64,000 nucleotides of DNA from Cryptomeria japonica (Eukaryota > Streptophyta > Pinopsida > Cupressales > Cupressaceae): positions 917,237,509 through 917,301,508 of the forward strand of contig NC_081414.1 of the NCBI RefSeq assembly GCF_030272615.1, given 5' to 3'. This document shows, piece after piece, positions 56,951 through 64,000 of this stretch. The position numbers and the translations under genes are program-made. The notes below the pieces were generated by a model that did no database searches, had not been told where the DNA came from, and saw nothing but the letters and a program-made list of their open reading frames with translations. Position 1 is the stretch's first letter, and the number at the start of each line of letters is the position of its first letter.

Positions 56951-57418
56951 TGATAGGAACCTATTAAATACTAAAATTTGATTAAGTTTGAAAAATTAGA
57001 AGATCTCCTAAAATCTAGAATTTTCATTATGACTCCTAGAGATCTAAAACCATTCTCAAACATCCTTCCAATATATACATAAAATATAACTTAAAGGCCT
57101 ATTCATTCTTGATTCATATATTCATGTACCTTGCTTAAAGACAATGATGGCAATTTTATAGCATGATGAGGTTTAGACAACTTGAAATATTGAAATGAGG
57201 ATTAGATGCATGATGAAAGAATGAAGATATTGTACTAACTTGTAATAAGGTGATGTTGATAGGAGTTTTTGGTCCTTGGATGTTTGTTAAAGCAATTTGG
57301 TGCAAAAGTATGTATTGATGTGTGTCCAAAAGAATTCTCTGCATTCCTCTACATTTTCTAATATGGTCTTACAAACTTGGATATAATTTTTATGCTTTAT
57401 GTATATTGTATTCCTATT
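56951..57418. other. Unassigned AT-rich sequence left of element I
   Basis: No gene, LTR or repeat recognised, except weak similarity of 56950-57020 to 56762-56820. Confidence 0.4.
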
Positions 57419-57820
57419 GTTTATTAGGGTTTAGGTAGATCTAGAGAAAATACAAATTAACATTTATATGCAGATACAAACACAAAAGATGAAGAAAAAT
57501 ACATAACACAAATAACACAGAGATTTAACATGGTTCACCCAAGATGGGCTACATCCACAGAACACGGTCATCCAATATTTTCTTATTATCTAGTAAATTA
57601 GTAAAACACCATTACAATGCATTTTTACATTCCAGGCGCTTATAACAAGCAATTTTTAGGGTAACACTCAAAGTTGGTTATTTTTAGGGTTTTTTTCAAT
57701 GTCGATTTTTTTCAACAAAAAAACAACAAAAAAATTTCCTCAGGGCCTGTGCCCTCGAACCCCAAAAAGGATACATAATGAGTGTACATTACTTGCATGA
57801 TCAGTCACCACATATCAACA
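57419..57820 (-). repeat. 3' LTR of element I
   Basis: 402 bp. Minus strand starts TGTTGATATGTGGTGACTGA and ends AATAAACA. Collinear with 657-1025. Confidence 0.8.
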
Positions 57821-57831
57821 ATCTCCCACTT
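57821..57831 (-). promoter_or_regulatory. Polypurine tract, element I
   Basis: Minus strand AAGTGGGAGAT abutting the LTR start; a common plant copia tract. Confidence 0.8.
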
Positions 57832-58029
57832 GGAGACTGACCCTAGATGACAGTGTTGAACTTGCAACTCCCACTGGATAAAATTCCTGGACTTGGTTGT
57901 TCCTTAATTCCATGATGTTCAATAAAGAATGTCAAGAGAAAATGAGGAGGAAATCAGCTTTGCCCATGGGACTACCTTCGTGAACATATCTGCAGGATTG
58001 TCACTTGTGTGAATTTTCTCAAGTCGTAA

Positions 58030-59626
58030 CTAGCCATCCTCCAAAATAGACCTTATGAAGTGGTACCTGAGCTGAATGTGTCTTGTCCTTAAATAAAGAT
58101 AAGAATTATTTGCAAGATGAATGACACTCTGGCTATCAGTATACAATGGGCTATCCTCCTGCATCTGCCCCAATTCCTCCAGAAAATGTTGAAACCAAAT
58201 CATCTCCTTGCTAGCTTCAATAGCAGCTACATACTCAGCCTCAGTGGTTGAAAGCGCAACAACCTTTTGCAGTCTATAAATCCAACTAACTACAGTTACT
58301 CCTACAGTAAAAACATACCTTGTAGTACTCCTCCTTGTATCAATATCACCTGCCAAATCAGAGTCAACATATCCTCATAGAGCAGCATTTGATCCTTTGA
58401 AACATAATGCCTTGCTAGAAGTACCTCTAAAATACCTGAGAAACCATTTGATAGCATTCCAATTTTCTATTCCCAGATTGCTCATGTACCTTCTCACAAC
58501 TCCCACTGCATGTGTAATATATGGCCATGTGCATACCATCACTTACATCAGACTATCAACAACTGATGAATATGGGATGTTAGACATTTTATTTACCTCT
58601 TCCTGTGTCTTTGGACACATCTCCTTAGTCAATTTGAAATGACTAGCCAAAGGTGTAGCAACTGCTAAAATGCATTGTGCATGTTAAATCTTTTCAACAC
58701 CTTTATATACTCACTTTGGAACAAAGTTAATGTTCTATTTTTCATCTCCCGTGAAATACTCATACCAAGGATTTTCTTAGCTATACCCAGATCCTTCATA
58801 GAAAATGACTTTGCTAATTTATGTTTAAGTTCATTTATATGCTACATGTTAGACCCAACAACAAGCATGTCATCAATATAAAGTAACATGATAATATAAT
58901 TGCCATTATCCAATCTCTTAAAATAAACACAATTATCAGAATGGCATCTGTGGTAACCTTGTTCAGCCATGAAACTATCAAATTTTAAATACCATTGTTG
59001 GGGTTCTTTCTTTAGGCCATACAGACTCTTCTTCAACTTGCACACTAACTCCTCCTTACCATTGACTTCATATCCATGTGGTTGCTACATGTAGATTTCC
59101 TCCTCCAAATCCCCATGGAGAAAAGTTGTTTTAACATCTATTTGTTCAAGATGCAAGTTTTCTGCAGCCACAAGACTTAGAATAGTTCTAATTGAAGTCA
59201 TTTTTACAACTAGAAAAAATATTTCATCAAAATCTATACCCATTTTTTGTGCAAAACCTTTAACCACGAGTCTGGCCTTATATCTTTTTTGTCCTCCATC
59301 CTCCTCCTTTAGCCTATAAACCCATTTATCTGGCAAGGCTCTTTTTGTGCAAGTAATGGGACTAAGTCCCAAGTTTGATTCTTCATCAAGGAATCCATTT
59401 CCTCTTTCATGCCTAGCTCCCATTGTTATTTGGTATCCACCTGCATTGCCTCTTCATATCCTTTTGGTTCACCAGAATCAATTAATAAAATAGAATACAA
59501 AGGAGAAAATCTTTCAAGAGGTCTACTTAACCTTGTAGAGCGTCTAACACTTGTAAGAGTTTGTGGGATATTTTGTTGTTGCTGAGCATCAGGTACCAAT
59601 GCCATTTTATTTTTCAGGAATCTCAT
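58030..59626 (-). pseudogene. pol: Reverse transcriptase-RNase H of copia element I
   Basis: 59626-59426: integrase C-terminal linker ([28 protein letters not shown]). 59340-59085: RT start, [20 protein letters not shown] and [20 protein letters not shown]. 59045-58842: CKLKKSLYGLKKEPQQWY and catalytic LLYIDDMLVVGSN. A degenerate stretch follows with many stops (58840-58360). 58356-58030: RNase H with [34 protein letters not shown] and [13 protein letters not shown]. Catalytic YIDD and the RNase H Glu/Asp are present, but the frame is broken in several places. Confidence 0.85.
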
Positions 59627-59639
59627 ACAACACCAAATA

Positions 59640-59678
59640 TTCCTTTTGACCTATTCATACTTCTTGTATTTCCTTTCA
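59640..59678 (+). repeat. Inner end of the 5' LTR of element J (remainder not recognised)
   Basis: The sequence ends TTTCCTTTCA directly before a perfect primer site, so an LTR must end at 59678. Only about 50-70 bp lie between it and element I's pol, so the LTR is truncated or its start unrecognised. Confidence 0.45.
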
Positions 59679-59690
59679 TGGTATCAGAGC
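59679..59690 (+). promoter_or_regulatory. Primer binding site, element J
   Basis: TGGTATCAGAGC, exact consensus of the plant copia initiator-Met tRNA primer site. Confidence 0.92.
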
Positions 59691-59912
59691 AGGTTTATAA
59701 TCCTTGTTTCAAGTTGAGATTGATGAAGGTTACCATTCTGTGGAGTTCACCTTCTTGGAGGCATTCTTGAGAGGAGAAGAAATTATTTCTCTAATATTTT
59801 CTACTGTGTAGGTTTTTAATTTCAAATTTTAATTTTTTTTTTCAGATTTTAATTTTTTTTTCAAACTTGTTAACAAGTTTGCCTATAGGTTTAATTTTCT
59901 TAGATTCTAGTC

Positions 59913-60026
59913 TTTGGAAGGTTTGCTGCCAAATTTTCTTCTTTCTGGTTTTTTTTATTGTCTAGTTTGGAAGGTTTACTGCCAAACCCATATTATCTAT
60001 CTTGTTTTGGAAGGTTTGTCGCCAAA
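59913..60026 (+). repeat. Three hairpin-forming repeats in the leader of J
   Basis: Near-identical 21-bp units at 59913-59933, 59966-59986 and 60006-60026 begin TTTGGAAGGTTT and end GCCAAA. TTTGG and CCAAA can pair as a 5-bp stem around an 11-base loop; differences fall in the loop. Confidence 0.8.
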
Positions 60027-61225
60027 ACTGGTTTATCATTGAGTTGCATTTGTGATTTTCTTGCAGGTTTCAACATTTTTCATTTTGCAGTTTTTTCCAG
60101 AAGTCTAATATTTATATTATATTCTTTATTCAATCTTTTCATATTAACATATTCTGAATATCACATTCCATTTGTTGTCTTCTGTTTACAGTAGAAATCA
60201 TTTTCAAAGAGTACTTTTACCTCTGTTGTTTATATTTTCATTACAGATCTTATCTATATCAGAAATTTAAATTTCTACTCCTTACATAGTCATTTGGCAA
60301 AGAATCGTTTCTGCTCATTGATCATAACATATCTTTTGTGTAACATTTTTTTTGCAGTCATCTCATTCACCTTTCTTCATTTCCTGCCTTGTAACATATC
60401 TCCTGTAACCTATTTTGTTCCTTTGCTTGATTCAAAGCAGTCTTAAGTTTCTCTACTCTCACCTTCCATGCTCTCGTTCTCTTCTCGCTTTCAACTTGTC
60501 AATATCTGTTCATAACGTCTTTGTTCTGACGTATCTATCTTCTTACTCAAAGTTTGTTGCAGTTTCAAGTATCTGTTAAAGTTTATATTCTCTAACGCCT
60601 CTTATTCTCATTTTGTTTCATATGAATTCAGTCTTCAAAAGTTTACGTATAGTCTAAATTTGAGTTTAATTTTATTTAAAAGTTTCTAAGTTTCTTATAT
60701 ATCTTGTCCTCATTCATTTCATTGTAAGCTTAATAATAAGTTTAAATTTTTGGTCCTTTTACTACCATTCACGTGTATTCAAAGTTTAAAAAGTTATAAG
60801 ATTCTTATCATATAAAAAGTTTAAATTATTCATGCACAATAAAGTTACCTTTATTAATATAATACTTCTTTTGGTATTCAAAAGTTTTTAAAAAATTAAT
60901 TAAAATTTTTTAAAAGTTTATAATTTTTTAATATTTTTTTTAAATATATATTAATTTCTTGATAAAGTTTTAATATAAATTGTTTTTTATTATTAAGAAA
61001 GATTTAAAGTTTTAATATATTTTTAATTAAAAGTTAAGTTTTTTAAAATTCAAATTTGTTAGTAAAACTTTGAAAATAGTATTTTTTTTATAAATATTTT
61101 TTTAAAGAAAGAATTATTAAAATTTTGTTCAATTTTTTAGTCAAGGAGTTTTTTTTAAATCAAAGGGGGTAATTTTTATTTATTTTCAATTTTAACCAAT
61201 ATTTGTTCACATTTATTTTGCAAAT
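60027..61225 (+). other. AT-rich leader of element J
   Basis: No gene. From about 60700 to 61200 it is extremely A/T-rich with poly-T and poly-A runs. Confidence 0.6.
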
Positions 61226-61690
61226 ATGTCTACATTAATTCTAGAAATTAAATTAAATAGCACTAATAATCATTCATGGAAAACTCATATTTCCTTTATT
61301 TTTCGTTTCAAGCACCTTTTGGATATTGCTACTAATAAAACCTCTGAGCCTGCTTCAACTGCTCCTCAAGCCTACCAAGATAGATGGAAGGCTCAAAATG
61401 AGGAAGCACTTGGTTTGATTGGAATTTCAATGGTTCCTGATTTGTATGTTCTAACTGGAAATTGTACAAAAGCGTATGAAGCTTGAGAAATTTTAAAAAC
61501 AACTTATGATAGCTCAAATGAATCTCGAAAAATTCAGCTTCAAGATTAACTCGAAGATCTCAGGTATACAGATTTTAAAACCATGGATGAATTCTTATTA
61601 AAGTTTGATTCTATTAAAAGTCAATTAACTGGTTTACGAGTTATGCTCGCTGATTTACGTTTAATTCATCTTATTCTTAAAAAATGTCTT
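61226..61690 (+). pseudogene. gag: Gag N-terminal part of element J
   Basis: Starts MSTLILEIKLNSTNNHSWKT at 61226, a typical copia Gag start (LNGxNYxxW type). A TGA at 61484 stands where Trp is expected, and a TAA at 61547 where Gln is expected (DxLEDLRYTDFKTMDEF). At the A-run 61679-61684 the coding moves from this frame to the one used downstream, consistent with loss of one base. The rest of Gag, including the knuckle, is in the next entry. Confidence 0.8.
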
Positions 61691-64000
61691 CCTCTCAGCA
61701 TTTTATTACGAATATTCATGCTCAACTTGCTATTCCTACTTTAGCTACTCAATTAAATTATGATATTTTTCATAATTTATTACGTCAAGAGAAAGCTAAA
61801 TTAATTCAATTTGGTACTCTTAAAAGCAATGAACATGCTTTTATATCTAAAAATCAAAATCATAATAATAATTTTAGATCCAATAATAATAATCATAATC
61901 ATAATAATAATCACAAATCTTCCAATTATCAATTTCATTCTAAATCCTATCATAACAATTCTCATAATAATAATCATAATAATACATACCATAATCAAAG
62001 AAATAATTCTCAAACAAGACCCCATTGCACATATTGTGGGAAAGATGGACATATTACTAATAATTGTTTTAAGAAGCAAAATGGTAAAAAGCCCATGAAC
62101 CAAAATAATCAAAATAATCAACAACATAAACCTCATTATAAGAAAGGTAATAATAATGGTAATTCATCTCGCCATGCATTTACATGTACTTATAATGTTT
62201 CTCAACCACTTGAGTGGATTATTGATTCTGGTGCATCTCAGCATGTTACTTCTCATAAAGAATGTTTTGAATCTTTGCATCCTGATACTTCCAATATTCC
62301 TGTTCAAATAGCTAATAATCATAGTTGCAAAGTTGAAGCTATTGGTGATGTGAATGTTCCTAATGGGAAATTACATGATGTTCTTTATGTTCCTGAATTA
62401 AAATCAAATTTGATTTCAGTTCCTAAACTTTGTCAAGATTATAAGATTAACTTTTATAGGGGCATGTGTTATATCATTGATCCAAAAAATAATCATGTTA
62501 TTGCTGTTGCTAAAATGGATAGTGATAACTTATTCAAGTTCTATGAATTTTCTCCTATAAAGTATTCCTTGCTTACTACTGTTGATTTTAGTATATGGCA
62601 TGAAAGACTTGGCCATCTCAATTCTAATTATATTTCATTGATGCAAAAAGAAAATATGGTTGATGGATTGCCTACTATTGTTCCTTCTCAAATTGTTTGC
62701 AATGGTTGCATGAGTGGTAAGATGCATAGGGAACCCTTTCCTCATGGTCAATCTTGGAGGGCATATACTAAATTGCATCTAGTTCATAGTGATCTCTTGG
62801 GTCCCATGGAGAATCCCTCCATCCAAGGTTCAAGGTATGCTCTTACCTTTGTTGATGATTTTTCAAGGAGAACATGGATATATTTCCTTCATAGTAAGGA
62901 TCAAGTGATTGATGTGTTTACTGAATTTCATATGTTTGTAGAAAGACAATCTGGTTCTAAAATTAAGATTCTTCGTACTGACAATGGAAGAGAATATGTC
63001 AATAATGCATTTAATGCTTATTTGAAATCTTTTGGAATTAAACATGAGCTTATTGTTCCTTATACACCACAACAAAATGGTGTGGCAAAACAGAAGCATA
63101 GGACAATTGTTGAAATGACTAGATGTTTATTGCATGCAAAAAATATGGATTACAAGTTTTGGGTTGAAGCTATGGCTTGTGCAACTTATTTAATTAATAG
63201 AACACCTACCAAAGCCTTAAAGGATAAAACTCCTGAAGAAGCTTGGTCTGGTAGAAAGCCCAATTTGCAAAATTTAATAATTTTTGGTTCCACGGCTTAT
63301 GTTCACAAACCTAAGGAGAAAAGAAAAAAATTAGATCCTAAATCTTCTCCTTTTATTTTTGTTGGTTATGATGAAAATACTAAAGGTTATAGAGTTTACA
63401 GTCCTATTACTAACAAGGTAAAAGTTGCAAGAGATGTTTGTATTGCAGAAAAAGGCATTCATGATTGTTCTAAAGTGGAGGATGAGGAACTTTCTCAAAG
63501 CAAAGTTGTGCTTGTGGAGGACCAATCTCCTTCTCTTAACCCTACTCCTAATTCATCTCTTTCAATTCCTTCTAGTGATAGTGATGATGATAATAATAAC
63601 TCTACTCCTCATGACTCTTCTTCTAGTGATGAATCCATTACTTCTAAAATAAGACCTAAATGGTTTAAGTCTTTAATTCAAGATAGTGATGAATACTTAG
63701 CTAGAATGGATAGACTTCAAGCTAGAAGAGTTAATTATTATAATTATGCTTTAATGACTACTATTATGAACTCTAATGATCCTAAAACATTTGATCAAGC
63801 TAAAAAACAACCACATTGGCAAAAAGCAATGAAGGAAGAATATGATACTTTAATTTCTAACCAAACTTGGGATTTTGTTCCCTTGCCTCATGGTAAAAAT
63901 CTTGTTTCTTGCAAGTGGCTTTATAAAACTAAATTGAATGCTAATAATCAAGTTAGTAAATTTAAAGCTAGATTAGTTGCTAGAGGTTTTTCTCAAATTG
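61684..64000 (+). CDS. pol: Gag C-terminus-protease-integrase-RT polyprotein of element J (partial)
   Basis: Open for 772 codons from ATG 61684 (used only as the frame limit; the true start is in gag) to the window edge. Gag end, an Asn/His-rich stretch (61855-61990) and a CCHC knuckle CTYCGKDGHITNNC (62026-62067). Protease WIIDSGASQHVTS (62215). Pre-integrase zinc domain WHERLGHLN (62596) with CNGC (62698). Integrase core: Asp of HSDLLGP (62791), Asp of TDNGREY (62980), then GVAKQKHRTIVEM, where the catalytic Glu codon is AAA (63088, Lys). Chromatin-side motif RTPTKALKDKTPEEAWSGRK. Reverse transcriptase begins WQKAMKEEYDTLI (63823) with KWLYKTKLNANNQVSKFKAR. Domain order proves copia. The Glu-to-Lys change should abolish integration. 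Confidence 0.88.
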   Translation, partial: MSSSQHFITNIHAQLAIPTLATQLNYDIFHNLLRQEKAKLIQFGTLKSNEHAFISKNQNHNNNFRSNNNNHNHNNNHKSSNYQFHSKSYHNNSHNNNHNNTYHNQRNNSQTRPHCTYCGKDGHITNNCFKKQNGKKPMNQNNQNNQQHKPHYKKGNNNGNSSRHAFTCTYNVSQPLEWIIDSGASQHVTSHKECFESLHPDTSNIPVQIANNHSCKVEAIGDVNVPNGKLHDVLYVPELKSNLISVPKLCQDYKINFYRGMCYIIDPKNNHVIAVAKMDSDNLFKFYEFSPIKYSLLTTVDFSIWHERLGHLNSNYISLMQKENMVDGLPTIVPSQIVCNGCMSGKMHREPFPHGQSWRAYTKLHLVHSDLLGPMENPSIQGSRYALTFVDDFSRRTWIYFLHSKDQVIDVFTEFHMFVERQSGSKIKILRTDNGREYVNNAFNAYLKSFGIKHELIVPYTPQQNGVAKQKHRTIVEMTRCLLHAKNMDYKFWVEAMACATYLINRTPTKALKDKTPEEAWSGRKPNLQNLIIFGSTAYVHKPKEKRKKLDPKSSPFIFVGYDENTKGYRVYSPITNKVKVARDVCIAEKGIHDCSKVEDEELSQSKVVLVEDQSPSLNPTPNSSLSIPSSDSDDDNNNSTPHDSSSSDESITSKIRPKWFKSLIQDSDEYLARMDRLQARRVNYYNYALMTTIMNSNDPKTFDQAKKQPHWQKAMKEEYDTLISNQTWDFVPLPHGKNLVSCKWLYKTKLNANNQVSKFKARLVARGFSQI

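Larger units (their letters stand above)
57419..59630 (-). mobile_element. Ty1-copia element I, 3' half
   Basis: Minus-strand order: end of integrase region (about 59630), reverse transcriptase, RNase H, polypurine tract (57821-57831), 3' LTR (57820-57419). Everything upstream of the integrase C-terminal region is missing; plus-strand element J begins within about 70 bp. Same LTR family as H. Motifs place it with Tork/TNT1-like copias, tentatively. Confidence 0.8.
59679..64000 (+). mobile_element. Ty1-copia element J, plus strand, runs off the window
   Basis: Perfect primer site (59679-59690), a 1.5-kb AT-rich leader with three short hairpin repeats, gag from 61226 and a pol frame open from 61684 to the window end in reverse transcriptase. 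Gag has two stops and one frameshift, and the integrase lacks its catalytic Glu, so it is probably inactive, though less decayed than H, I or A. Confidence 0.88.

Noticed and set aside
61679..61690. Programmed -1 frameshift at the A6 run in gag of J
   Set aside because: The in-frame bases do not form a canonical slippery heptamer and two stop codons already break gag, so a one-base deletion is simpler.
61811..62136. Ile/Met-rich frames on both strands around 61.8-62.1 kb
   Set aside because: Out-of-frame readings of the AAT/CAT-rich Asn/His stretch of Gag in element J.
1..64000. tRNA, rRNA or other structured RNA genes
   Set aside because: None recognised; the tRNA-like 12-18 base matches are retrotransposon primer binding sites.

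Overview
The window is nuclear DNA from a large-genome land plant. It contains plant-type Ty1-copia and Ty3/gypsy retrotransposons, a plant mobile domain (PMD) fragment, an L1-type LINE, initiator-Met-type primer sites and AT-rich DNA with GA/TG microsatellites. A conifer or other gymnosperm is a reasonable guess, but nothing here proves the lineage. I see no host single-copy gene, tRNA, rRNA or CRISPR array. Nearly every coding segment is retrotransposon-derived and most carry stops or frameshifts.

Layout. 1-1025: 5' part of a minus-strand copia element (H: gag, primer site, LTR). 1031-1553 and 53984-54715: two halves of one plus-strand L1-type LINE reverse transcriptase, separated by a 52-kb nest with a 5-bp target duplication GTCCC. 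The nest is copia element A (1554-53983, minus). Its 3' LTR is cut by non-autonomous element B (2619-10017, TSD AACAC). Its interior is cut by gypsy-derived element G (10661-21510, TSD CTAAT). Its 5' LTR is cut by gypsy element E (25797-53821). E is in turn cut in one LTR by non-autonomous element C (30990-37630, TSD CATTT). 54716-56950: about 2.2 kb of pyrimidine/purine-rich microsatellite DNA. 57419-59630: 3' half of a second minus-strand copia of H's family (I). 59679-64000: a plus-strand copia (J) whose pol runs off the right edge as a 772-codon open frame starting at 61684.

Points of interest. E is a Tat-like gypsy element with two RNase H domains, one of them between protease and reverse transcriptase. 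Its LTRs are about 6.9 kb, each holding a roughly 1,300-codon accessory reading frame (ORF-X) and a promoter-side array of about two dozen GCGGGATAAG-type motifs. B and C belong to one non-autonomous design: coiled coil plus four CCHC knuckles, then a very long second ORF (ORF2) of unknown function, with no polymerase or integrase. They share primer site, polypurine tract and an LTR-end G-run motif with copia A, suggesting mobilisation by A-type machinery. ORF2 and ORF-X have similar layouts and may be distant relatives. G keeps gag, protease and only the integrase tail, and carries an antisense, apparently two-exon PMD reading frame between the coding region and its 3' LTR.

All boundaries come from reading LTR ends, target duplications, primer sites and polypurine tracts by eye. 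Identities and family names are from motif recognition, without database searches.
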